This document shows, piece by piece, positions 22,181 to 33,300 of a stretch of 64,000 bases of DNA. The stretch lies in NCBI GenBank assembly GCA_019426215.1, contig CM033395.1, positions 15,118,569-15,182,568 of the forward strand, given 5' to 3'. Position numbers and translations under genes: made by a program. Numbering within the stretch: the first letter of the stretch is position 1; each line of letters opens with the position of its first letter. The notes beneath the pieces are model-generated. The model was not told the DNA's origin, searched no databases, and saw only the letters and a program-made list of their open reading frames with translations. The stretch comes from Buddleja alternifolia. Taxonomy: Eukaryota > Streptophyta > Magnoliopsida > Lamiales > Scrophulariaceae.

Positions 22181-23772
22181 TGATATATGCTATTTTTACA
22201 CTAGTTTTCCCCCCGTTTATCGACTTAGTTTTGATTATCTCCTTGATAATTTGATCACATATGATGCTTTAATCCTTGTCTTCTCATATTTAATAGAATA
22301 ACACAACATTTGGAGGAAAAGAACAAGGATTGAAGGTAAATCATGCATAAAGATACAAACTGTCTGCGCAGTGCTAGAGTTTATGGAATAGATTTCTCTA
22401 CAGATGTCCAAATTACACACTTCTTATACCAATGGAAAGATAAGAGGCAAAGGTACATTTCTTATGTTGAAGACAAAGATCAGATATGTAGGGAAGGAGG
22501 TGAAAACGTCATCGGAAGAGACGTCTTACGATGGAGTTTTCTCATTCAGTGACTTGTGAGACGATTTTTTCATCTTTAACATTTTATTTAGGCCCCAGTG
22601 TCTTCTTGAGAGTTGTAGATATTTGTTTTAGGATTCTACAGCATCTTGAACCAGTGTATTCCGACATCGGTAGAGAAAGTTATGCGAAGTTTACCAAAAC
22701 TGGCCGGAGCAGCAGGGGAACACCGCGGCGTTCATCACCAACGCCGCGGCGTTCAGGAGCAGAATGTTGAACGCCGCGGCGTTCGACACCCAATGCCACG
22801 GCGTTCGAGACAGCGGGTTGGTCTATAAATACCCCTTTTAGCCATTTTTTACCCTAACTCACCTTGGATATCAGCAACCACACGAAAATAGAGAGAGGGA
22901 GAGCTTAGAAGAGAAGATTAAAGGTCAAAACATGGAGAATTCAACAAGGAATCCACATCTCTACAAGAATTAGGGAGTTTTTACATATTTGTTTTTTGAA
23001 TTTGTTCAAATCTCCTATGACTTGTATGATTTATATTTGCACTTTTGACATGAATATGAGCTAAACTTGTTTGATTGAGGCCATGGATAGGCCATTTATG
23101 TTATTTTGATTGTTGATTTGTTGGTGTTTATTGGATTAATTTTGGTTTTAGCTATGTATTCAATATTTGATCTCAATGCTACATTTGCTTGATCACCAAG
23201 TGTTTGATAAAATGCCTAGGTTAGAGATCGAGAGATAATAACCTAGGGAGGATATAAACATTAAATACCCTATAGTTAAACCGACTAGAGATAGACTCGG
23301 TTTCTTTAGGTGGCTTTCCATTCACGTGGGGAATTCCTAGACCTTAAATGCATCCTCGTTAATCGGGTTTTCATATAGAGATATATAGGAAATCGTTACC
23401 AAGGGTAGGGTTGCTATGCCAAGAGATTGGGTAGTACGTACGTTAGGGAATTTCGCCTTAGCTAAATCAATCTAATAATCCAATAGAACCTAAATCACAA
23501 TCTAAATGCATAATCGGTTGAACCATGTGCCTTGATCGCTTCTCTATATTGTTTCCTCCCTTTATTTGGTGTGACGTTGCCTTAGTTTATTTTCTAGTAT
23601 TTATTAATTAGTTAATCAACCTTTCTATCGACCGATTTAACTTAGAATTGAGTAATATAGTAGTCTTGGTACTTAGATTATAGTTGTCCCTGCGGATACG
23701 ATAACCCCGGACTTAGAAATCCACTTTACTACTTACGCGACCTAGTTCTCTTGCTAGGATTTTGTCGTGTCA
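22181..23772 (+). repeat. 3' LTR of outer element
   Basis: 1592 bp, TG...CA. It pairs with 10152-11742. In this copy one palindrome has lost both CpGs (AATGCCACGGCG), the change expected from methyl-cytosine deamination. Confidence 0.95.
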
Positions 23773-24734
23773 TGGACAAAAACCACCATAATTTGGACAT
23801 GAATCTGATTGCCAACGGACTTTTGGGACAAGTTCGAAAATGTGTGCCTTATTTCTGATCGTCACCACGGCATACGGCATGCTTCTGAGCTTGTACCCGC
23901 CTTTTGCCCTCCTCATGGATCTCATCGATATTGCCTACGACATGTGTCTTCAAACTTTAATACTCGTTTCAACAATAAAGTTTTGAAGACTCTATGTTAT
24001 CAGGCAGGCATGACACATAGTATTTCAAAGTTCGATAAAATCATGCAGGATATCCGACAAATGGAGAAAGATGCTTTCATTTATCTTAGCAGAATTCCAT
24101 TTGAAAAGTGGACACTTGCACACGATGGAGGGGTACGCGAAGGCATTATGACAACAAATATGGGAGAGAGCTTAAATGGTGTTTTGAAAGGTGTTCGTCA
24201 TCTACCGCCCACTGCTATTGTGGAATGCACATTTCATCGCTGTGTCGATTATTTTTATAACCGACACCGAGATGCCTTGACAATGGGGGGGAATTCTGGG
24301 CTGACAGATTATGCTTACCAAATGTACTCGGAATCACAGAAAGCATCTAAGACACACACTGTCAAGCACTTTGATCATCTTGACGAAACTGGTCAAGTTA
24401 ACACCAAAGCGCAGCTCGGATATCGTTCTGTAAAGTACGCCATTGACATAAAGAGAAAATGTTGTTCTTGTGGAAGATGGAGCACACACAAATTCCATGC
24501 TCACATGCGATTGCGTTATGTGTCGATTTGCACAAAAGGTCGATCCCGTTGGTTGAAAAGTATTATAGGGCAAGTGAGTATTTACAAACATATCAAGGGA
24601 AATTTTTCCCTTTGCATGAGGCTCATTTTTGGGATGTACCTAATTTTGAGTTGGTCCATGACCCTCTGTCGAAGATACAGCGACGAGTAGGCAGAAATGT
24701 GACTACTCGAATTCCCAATGAGATGGATTGGTAG
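23773..24734 (+). pseudogene. Mutator-like transposase, C-terminal part with DDE remnant and SWIM finger (broken)
   Basis: Continuation of 8694-10151 after the LTR insertion. A short stretch that follows the MuDR domain (NLDMNLIAN) jumps directly to WDKFENVCLISDRHHGIRHA. The intervening region, which in the family includes the first catalytic Asp (motif DGTHL), is therefore deleted. The second Asp (ISDRH) and the region with the third acidic residue (NMGESLNG) remain. The SWIM zinc finger is split by a frameshift near 24460-24490: CCSCGRW is in one frame and HTQIPCSHAIALC in the next. The last frame ends IPNEMDW, a normal MULE C-terminus. The gene ends tail to tail with the PMD gene, about 290 bp apart. 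Confidence 0.9.
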
Positions 24735-25021
24735 TTATGTATTGCAATCGAGCATTGATATGTATTTGTTGGATAATGAGATATTTATTTTGACGATGTT
24801 TGTTGTAATTTTTTTGCTCGAATTTGGCCTGTTTCTGTACATTTATTTATCAGCATTCATTTTTGTATGGAAATTATGTTCGAAAAATAAAAGCAAAGGA
24901 AAAGAAAAGAAAAGCAAAAAAATTATAAACCACAAATTATGTTCGACAAGTAGACAGATGCTACAAATTATGTTCGAAAAATAAAAGCAAACAATTATAA
25001 ACTACAAATGAAAAAGACTAT

Positions 25022-27355
25022 CTACTCAGCATTCCGACCGCGATGCCCCCCTGTGCCACAAAATGGCGTACGCCTCTCCCTAGTTGAGCGTCTAAGTTGC
25101 TCCGTTTCATTTTCTGTTCTGTTCATGTCAAAGCTAAACGGAACTGCGGACGTGTCAAATTGCAAAGAGGCTGGAGGTGGATTCCTGTATACGGGAGGTG
25201 GATTGTTCGACAGGTCTAGGCTGAGGTCTGTATGAGGGTCCTCCATATATTGATCCCACAAATTTTCGGGCGTTGCCCAAGCTGATGATGAAGGCCCCTC
25301 ATCTTGGACTGAATAATGTCCCTGATACTCGGGTGTAGTAGCAGCCATTTGGGGAAAGTAATCCCCGGTAGCATATGGAGCAGTAAAAGTCGCAGAGGAT
25401 GGTCCAAAAGTGGAGGTGAGAGGTACTTGACTCGAAGGTCCAGCTTCGCGCTGATCAAAATTAACACCCGATGCTGAACCATCACGACGGCTAAATGTGA
25501 CCTGGCCCGCAATCCTCAATCGGGCAGAAGTGCACGATTCAGGGTAATCTTGGACAAGTCTTTGCAATTCTTGAATTTGCTGATTCTGTACAAGATAAAC
25601 AAAAAACATAAGGCAAAGCAAAACATATATGTAGGCGTAATGTAATGTAATGTTAACCTCAAACAATTATATATACTAACCACATCATGCAACAGAGGCG
25701 CCGACCCTGTTTGGCAGCCATCATTAGACCTATCCAACATCCTTGAAATATAACGACGTGTGGTCCTATCATACCAGGAGCCGTAATCCTCTGTTGCGCC
25801 TGTACCCTCGTCACCTCCCACAATATGATTTAATCGTTCATTCCATATATCGATGAAGGTCCTATTAAAAGTGGACCAATCCTCATTGTCCCTCCCAGAT
25901 CAGTCAACCCTATTGAATTGTGGATGCGTATATAAGTGTGGAACCGTTTGTCGGAATCCAAGCTGTTGAAGCACACGCTCAAGACGATGATATTCCACAA
26001 TGTTGAGGAATACCATCAGAACTGATGCTCTCCACACATTAGGGGCCAAACACTTAGGTGGCAACTCAGCAATATCAGGCTCATTAAAGTTGTATAAGTC
26101 CCATACAAACTGAAATAAAAATATTGAACACCACTATTTTTAAATCGCAAGGATTTTATAATTTTATAACATAACAACCTGAAGAAAATTTTTTACTCAC
26201 ATGATGATAGGCCATCTGATCTAATGCTTCTCTAGCTGTCACTACAACGCCAGTGGCTGTCCTTTCGTTTCTCACGGGACGACACCACCTACAATATCAA
26301 TAATGCAAACAATTAAAAAAAATAGTTATTTTTGAATTAAAAATCTTATTAAATAAGTTACCGTTTCCCATATGGCGTTCGTGCAATTCCTAAGGAATCA
26401 ATGTTTGCCATTTCCTGTGGCAAACGGGCTGGCCTCACAACCAATATTCATGACCATGCCCACAACTGTTAAAAATGAAAATACATCAATTTATTAAACA
26501 TTTATTATAACATTCATTTACATAATGATATAACAACAAAAAAATAATACATTATACCTGTAACAATATTAAAGGACCAGATGCTCCTTTCGAAGTCCTC
26601 AGGGAGGCATGATATAATTGACGGTACAAATACGCCAACACACCACTCCCCCAACTGTAGGAGTAAACCTCGTCAATATTTTCAAAAAATTTCAACCACA
26701 GAATCGACATCCCTTCCCCGGTGCTGTCAGGTAGCATGAAGCCAAGCAGTGCAAAAGCCCAACATCGTGCCATCTGATCAACCATATGCTCAGGGGACCC
26801 ATCATCAATTGATCTTGCGTTCAATTTTATGAATGCACATAAACTTTTCATTTTTAAGCGCATACCTGCGGGTTTACAATCATCTCGTGTAATTTGTAAA
26901 CCTAAAAGTTGATGCATTAACGCCGTATAATCACTAAACTCATTAAAGGGATGATGAATAACTAACGCCCTACCATCAATTGGAACGCCCCATAATATTG
27001 CTATGTCTTAGAGAGTAACAGTAGCCTCTCCACTTCTGAGGTGAAACGTGTTCGTCTCCGGACGCCACCTCTCAATTAGTGCATTTATAAGTCCCATATC
27101 CAATCTAAGCTGGCCACACAGGGTTAACAGATAAAAGCGGTAAAACCCCATTTGATGGAGTTTTCGTAAAACTCGATCATGTGGTGGCGTAAACCCGTTA
27201 GCTTTGATCATTTTAAAATAATGTCCATCTGCTCGTCTGGATCGTACTCTTTCATCATTCGCAGAAAATACCAACTCAGAACTATGGCTTGCCTGATCCG
27301 ACAAAACACTAGGATCAGCAGGCCCATATATATTACGATCGTACAAATTTGTCAT
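25022..27355 (-). pseudogene. Plant-mobile-domain (PMD, MAIN-like) gene carried by the Mutator-like element
   Basis: Exons 27355-26558, 26465-26362, 26288-26201, 26109-25681 and 25585-25022, all with GT-AG borders, give 1983 bp (661 codons) in a single phase. The protein starts MTNLYDRNIYGPADPSVL and has PMD hallmarks: FYLLTLCGQLRLDMGLINAL, RPETNTFHLRSGEATVTL, DIAILWGVPIDGRALV, CWAFALLGFMLPD and LYRQLYHASL. The C-terminal tail is Ser/Pro-rich and low in complexity, ending near RRSTRERRTPF. PMD proteins occur in plant nuclear proteins (MAIN family) and in transposons. Three in-frame stops occur where family residues are expected: after TVTL (27009-27007), after LWAW-S in exon 2, and after RVD in exon 4. 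All three are explained by single C-to-T or G-to-A changes. No frameshift is seen. Confidence 0.9.
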
Positions 27356-27439
27356 CCTGCATTTATAAAATATAATAAGCACAATTAGAATAAACTGAAT
27401 TAGTAACAAATCCTAACTTCTATTATAAAAATTGAACAA

Positions 27440-28060
27440 TTACGTCAAAATTTTTACTAAACTTCAAAAATAATATCATAAAATTCGAAATTCAACACAT
27501 CAAAATTGAAACATAAACCCTAATATTACACCTTCTACACTACAATTAACCAATGAATCCTCAAATTCAAAAAAATAAAAAAATAATAATTATTACCAAA
27601 TTAAGCAACTATCACAAATTTTCAACAATAAAATCAAATTCTACTACTAAAACTCAAAATTAATACCATAAAATTTGAAATTCAACACATCAAAATTGAT
27701 ACATAAACCCTAAAATTACACATTCTACACTACAATTAACCAATGAATCCTAAAAGTCAAAATAAAAATAAAAATAAAAATAAAAATAAAAATAGGGATA
27801 GTTATCAAATTAAGAAACAATCACAAATTTTAAACAATAAATTCAAATTCTACTACTAAAATAAAAAAATAATACCATAAAATTCGAATTTCAACACATC
27901 AAAAAACTAAAATAAACCCTAAAATTATGGATACTAACATTACACCTTCTACACTACAATTAACCAATGACTACTAAAATAGAAAAAAAAATAAAGGATA
28001 ATTACTAAGCAACAATAAAATTCAAAACACACAACAAAATACATCAATATTAAAACATAA
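27440..28060. repeat. AT-rich tandem repeats of about 190-210 bp upstream of the PMD gene
   Basis: Three diverged copies begin near 27475, 27664 and 27873. Each has CATAAAATT(C/T)GAA(A/T)TTCAACACATC, then ACATAAACCCTAA, then TTCTACACTACAATTAACCA. Part of a fourth copy may follow near 28030. They occupy the 5' leader side of the PMD gene. Confidence 0.8.
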
Positions 28061-28204
28061 ATTCTAAAATTAGTAGATATAGGAAAATAAATCCTAAAAT
28101 TCTACAATGTTGAGCCTAAGATTTTCCTGAAATTGGAAAGAGTTGGAGAGGAGAAGAGGTTAATGGTGAGGTGAGGTGTATGGAGTTTTTCAGCAGAGAA
28201 GAAG

Positions 28205-28255
28205 AGGGGAAGTGGAGGAGAAGGAAGAAAAGAAAAGAAAAGAAAAGAAAAGGGG
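28205..28255. repeat. AAAAG/AGAAA simple repeat
   Basis: Purine-rich run GAAAAGAAAAGAAAAG and its flanks, non-coding, between the PMD leader and the right-end palindromes. Confidence 0.85.
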
Positions 28256-28267
28256 GAGGGGATCGGA

Positions 28268-28318
28268 CTGCATACGCCATTCTTAATGGCGTATGCAGAC
28301 ACATATGTCTGCATACGC
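28268..28318. repeat. Right-end palindromes of the Mutator-like element
   Basis: CTGCATACGCCATTC followed by its inverted copy TTAATGGCGTATGCAG, then ACACATATGT and the start of a second palindrome, TCTGCATACGC. The second palindrome continues after the solo LTR at 29904 (TACGCCATTAAG then AATGGCGTATGCAGA). The same core palindrome lies at the left end (about 8098-8129). Confidence 0.85.
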
Positions 28319-29903
28319 TGACACGACAAAATCCTAGCAAGAGAACTAGGTCGCGTAAGTAGTAAAGTGGATTTCTAAGTCCGGGGTTATCGTATCCGCA
28401 GGGACAACTATAATCTAAGTACCAAGACTACTATATTACTCAATTCTAAGTTAAATCGGTCGATAGAAAGGTTGATTAACTAATTAATAAATACTAGAAA
28501 ATAAACTAAGGCAACGTCACACCAAATAAAGGGAGGAAACAATAGAGAGAAGCGATCAAGGCACATGGTTCAACCGATTATGCATTTAGATTGTGATTTA
28601 GGTTCTATTGGATTATTAGATTGATTTAGCCAAGGCGAAATTCCCTAACGTACGTACTACCCAATCTCTTGGCATAGCAACCCTACCCTTGGTAACGATT
28701 TCCTATATATCTCTATATGAAAACCCGATTAACGAGGATGCATTTAAGGTCTAGGAATTCCCCACGTGAATGGAAAGCCACCTAAAGAAACCGAGTCTAT
28801 CTCTAGTCGGTTTAACTATAGGGTATTTAATGTTTATATCTTCCCTAGGTTATTATCTCTCGATCTCTAACCTAGGCATTTTATCAAACACTTGGTGATC
28901 AAGCAAATGTAGCATTGAGATCAAATATTGAATACATAGCTAAAACCAAAATTAATCCAATAAACACCAACAAATCAACAATCAAAATAACATAAACGGC
29001 CTATCCATGGCTTCAATCAAACAAGTTTAGCTCATATTCATGTCAAAAGTGCAAATATAAATCATACAAGTCATAGGAGATTTGAACAAATTCAAGAAAC
29101 AAATATGTAAAAACTCCCTAATTCTTGTAGAGATGTGGATTCCTTGTTGAATTCTCCATGTTTTGACCTTTAATCTTCTCTTCTAAGCTCTCCCTCTCTC
29201 TATTTTCGTGTGGTTGCTGATATCCAAGGTGAGTTAGGGTAAAAAATGGCTAAAAGGGGTATTTATAGACCAACCCGCTGCCGCGGCGTTCGCTTGTTGA
29301 ACGCCTCGGCGTTGGCTACTGCATGTGAACGCCGCGGCGTTCGTGGATGAACGCCTCGGCGTTCGTCCCCTGCTGCTCCAGCCAGTTTTGGTAAACTTCG
29401 CATAACTTTCTCTACCAATGTCGGAATTAACTGATTCAAGTTGCTGTAGAATCCTAAAACAAAGTTCTACAACTCTCAAGAAGACACTGGGGCCTAAATC
29501 AAATTTTAAAGATGACAAAATCGTCTCACAAGTCACTGAATGAGAAAACTCCATCGTAAGACGTCTCTTCCGATGACGTTTTCGCCTCCTTCCCTACATA
29601 TCTGATCTTTGTCTTCAACATAAGAAATGTACCTTTTCCTCTTATCTTTCCATTGGTATAAGAAGTGTGTAATTTGGACATGGGTAGAGAAATCTATTCC
29701 ATAAACTCTAGCACTGCGCAGACAGGTTGTATCTTTATGCATGATTTACCTTCAATCCTTGTTCTTTTCCTCCAAATGTTATGTTATTCTATAAAATATG
29801 AGAAGACAAGGATCAAAGCATCATATGTGATCAAATTATCAAGGAGATAATCAAAACTAAGTCGATAAACGGGGGAAAACTAGTGTAAAAATAACATATA
29901 TCA
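28319..29903 (-). mobile_element. Solo LTR of the outer-element family
   Basis: Reverse-complement copy of 10152-11742, complete from TGATATATG to GTCGTGTCA, flanked by TACGC on both sides (28314-28318 and 29904-29908). No internal sequence is present, so this is the product of LTR-LTR recombination. The palindrome cluster (29280-29363) and TATA motif (about 29262-29270) are retained. Confidence 0.95.
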
Positions 29904-29939
29904 TACGCCATTAAGAATGGCGTATGCAGACATATGAAA

Positions 29940-30390
29940 TAAATCCAATTATCTTTATTCTTTCTGAAGACTCCTTCACACATAATTATATATCTATAAT
30001 ATAATAGTAGACAAATACATCCACATTCACTAAAATACTTATACTAACATATGATTTAAGTGTATATATATATAGGGTCAAGATTTAATACATACCCTCT
30101 CTTAGATAAGATCTAAGACTCAATATACACCATTGGATACATTAAATCTAACAGTCCAAAAAATAAGGAAGAAACAGACAGGAAAAAATGGAAAATAGGG
30201 ATTAGGGGTATAATGGACAAAATGGCAACATTATACATCACCCATTTACCAAAAATAACGGCACATGATCTCCTACAATCTCTCAAAACTGATACCCACG
30301 AAAATCTCCACTTCAATATCACAATCTCAGCCCAAGATTAACGCAATCAATTTATAGAATCGTATTAACCTTAGATTTCGTTAGATTATC
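29940..30390. other. Intergenic, no gene recognised
   Basis: AT-rich sequence with a short (TA)n near 30065. I see no reading frame or matched terminal repeats that would support a feature. Confidence 0.5.
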
Positions 30391-33300
30391 ACAAAAACAA
30401 TTCTGAAACTCTATTCTGACATTTGCGGGCCTATGAATGTGAGGGCACAACACAATGCATTCTATTTTCTCACTTTTATTGATGATTATTCATGTTATGG
30501 GTCAGTGTACCTTTTGTCTCATCGGTCAGAAGCACTTGACTGTTTCAAGCGATTCTTAGCAGAGGTTGAGAATCAAAGGGAAAAGAACCTTAAAGTTCTA
30601 TGCACTGACAGAGAGCTAGAGTATCTGTCTGATCAGTTCTAACAAATGTGTGAGGAAAAAGGAATTATAAGATAATTGAGGACTCCACACACTGCGCAAC
30701 AAAATGGTGTTGTAGAGAGAAGGAATCGAACACTTCTGGAAATGTCCAAATCAATGATGGCGCAAGCAAATCTTCCAATATCTTTTTGAGGAGATGCAAT
30801 ATTGACTGCTGCCTATGTTTTGAACCGTTTGCCATCTAAGTCAGTTCTTTTGACTCTGTACGAGCTTTGGCATAGCAGAAAGCCTAATTTAGAAGGCTTG
30901 CACCCTTGGGGGTCACTAGGGTTTGTTCACAACATTTCTCACAAACGTGGGAAGTAGGGTCTTAGAGCAAGCAAACATATCTTTATTAGATATTGTGAAC
31001 ACTTAAAGGGCTATGTAATGTATTGTGAGCACCTTAGTGGAGGAATGACTAAAATTGAGCCCCGTGATGTGGATTTCCTTGAAGAGGATTTCCCGAGAAT
31101 ACATGAAGTCAAAGGAGATCTTCATCTATTTGAGTTGCAAGATCCTTTGGGTGCCACATCTAATCCTGACGAGGGTGAGGCCTAGCGACCTTACCCAGTG
31201 TTCGATGGGGATAGCGAGAATGACCCCAAATTCAGTGGGAGTGTTTCACTTAAAGAAGACTCTGAAAGTCCACAAACGTGAAAAAGTCAACGTGGAATGA
31301 TACCCCAGCGACGTTTTATTATTTAAGGGGAATATTTTATGTGTGCTTCAGTGGATGTTGATGAGCCAACTGATTACAATGAAGTTGTGACTTCACCTAA
31401 TTCAAAAGAATGGATAGCTGCCATGGAGGAAGAGATTTGCTCAATGGCTAAGAACAATGTTTAGGAGCTAGTCAATCTTCCATCTGGGCGCAAAAGTATT
31501 GGGAACAAATGGGTTCTAAAGGTTAAGCGCAAGTTTGATGGATTAATCGATAAGTATAAAGCTTGACTTATGGCGAAAAGGTTATACCCAAAAAGAGTGT
31601 GTAGAATATGAAGAGACATTCTCACCAGTGGTGAGGTTTGCATCCATTCGCCTCATTTTAGCCATAGTCACCCACCTCGATCTGGAATTGTTTCAGATGA
31701 ATGTGAAAATTGCATTTCTCAATGGAGAGATAGAAGAGGAGATCTAAATGGATCAGCCTTTGGGGTTTCATGAAATGGGACAAGAGCGCAAAGTTTACCG
31801 CTTAAAGCGATCTATTTATGGCTTGAAACAATCGTCCAGACAATGGCACTATCGATTTCATCGAGCTATCATCTTGATAGGCTTTACGTTGATCGAAGAA
31901 GACCATTGTGTATATGTAAAAAGAAGTGGGAGGAGTTTCATAATACTCTCATTGTATGTGGATGACATTTTGTTGGCTGGAAATAACATGGAGTTGATTG
32001 TCGACACTCAGAGGTAGCTGTCCTCTACATTCAATATGAAGGACATGGGTTAAGCTGAATACATAATTGGTGTTAAGATTCACCGAGATCGTTCTAGAAA
32101 ACTATTGAGTTTGTCTCAAGAGACATACATCAAAAGGATTTTAGAACGGTTTCGTATGCGTAATGCTAACCCGTTGACACACCCATGGATAAGAGTTGCA
32201 TTCTTAGCAAAGAATTATGCCCTAAGATAGAAGAAGAAGAGAAACGCATGGCTAAAGTTCCATATGCGAGCGCTGTAGGATGTCTGATGTATGCTATGAT
32301 GTGTACTCGACCAGATCTATGCTTTGTTGTGGAATGGTGAGTAGATATCAAAGTAATCCTGGACTCTAACATTGGATTGTAGTCAAAAGGATACTTAGAT
32401 ACCTGAAGGGGACTTGTGATATTTCTTTGTGCTACCATGGGGGTAGCATGAAGCTGGTTGGATATGGCGATGCTGATAGCTTAGCGGACAGAGATGAGAG
32501 CAAATCAACATCTGGATATGCATTTTTGTTGGGAGACGCTGCTATCACTTGGTGTAGCAATAAGCAACCATGTATCTCTTTGTCCACAATGGAAGCAGAG
32601 TACGTTGCTTGTACATCAACAGTCTAAGAGGCGATCTGGTTGAGGAGATTTGTCCAAATTCTGCGCATCACGATGCATGTTGATGATGCTATTGTCATCT
32701 ATTGTGATAGCATAGCTGGTTTGGCATATGCGAAGGATCTCAAGTACCATGGGAGGACCAAGCATATTGATACCAGGTACCAGTTCATTAGAGAGAGCAT
32801 TGCGCAAGGTCAAATTGTTCTAAGGCATATTCCTACTAGCGATATTGTCGTTGATCCCTTTACTAAGCATTTGCGTAGAGATGTGTTTCAAAGGTATATG
32901 AGTAATTTGGGACTTCATAGGTTCTGAGATTAGTTATATTTTTGCCGGTATGAACAATTTTTTTTATTAATGAGATTTGGATATTCTTATTTAATTGTTA
33001 AGTCTACTGTGTCTATGATATATGTGAATGTCACTAGACTATGATGGACCCTCTTACACGGGCAATCGCCCTGGCACTGAGATAGCGAGTCGGATGAGAC
33101 TTGAGGTCATGCGCATTAGTTAAGGCATCGCCTTCACGCTTGGAGCAGCGATGAAGATCTATATATACAATTTATAGTCACCTTAGATTTTGGGGCTAAG
33201 ATGAGATTACATTTAATCGATTATGAAGTTTGTCCATACTTCATAAAAGCCTATTTATAACTAAACGTGCAACCTACTAGAAGATACTACAATGTGTGAT

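Larger units (their letters stand above)
10152..23772 (+). mobile_element. Non-autonomous Ty3/gypsy-like LTR retrotransposon (outer element)
   Basis: LTRs 10152-11742 and 22181-23772 begin TGATATATG and end GTCGTGTCA. The element is flanked by TGGAC on both sides (10147-10151, 23773-23777). A PBS of the Athila/Tat type follows the 5' LTR, and a TTTGGGGGTAGT polypurine tract precedes the 3' LTR. The interior has one ORF for an unknown 306-aa protein and no gag, protease, RT or integrase of its own; the gag-pol remains inside belong to the nested minus-strand element at 13220-20834. By eye the two LTRs differ at roughly 17 sites (about 1%), so insertion was fairly recent. A solo LTR of the same family lies at 28319-29903. 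Confidence 0.92.
7745..29940. mobile_element. Mutator-like element carrying transposase and plant-mobile-domain gene, split by nested LTR elements
   Basis: The composite contains a MuDR/SWIM transposase on + (8694-10151 and 23773-24734) and a PMD gene on - (27355-25022), arranged tail to tail. Palindromes of the type (G/C)(A/T)TACGCCATT...AATGGCGTA lie at both extremities (7745-8128; 28268-28318 plus 29904-29932). Without the two inserted LTR units (10152-23772 and 28319-29903, each with its TSD) the element would be about 7 kb. Mutator-like elements carrying PMD genes are an established plant phenomenon. Exact ends are uncertain, because no 9-bp TSD could be matched at the outer borders. Confidence 0.75.

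Noticed and set aside
30056..30390. Possible Helitron or MITE (TATAGGGTCAAGATTTAATA start)
   Set aside because: No matching inverted end, CTAG end or TSD could be found.
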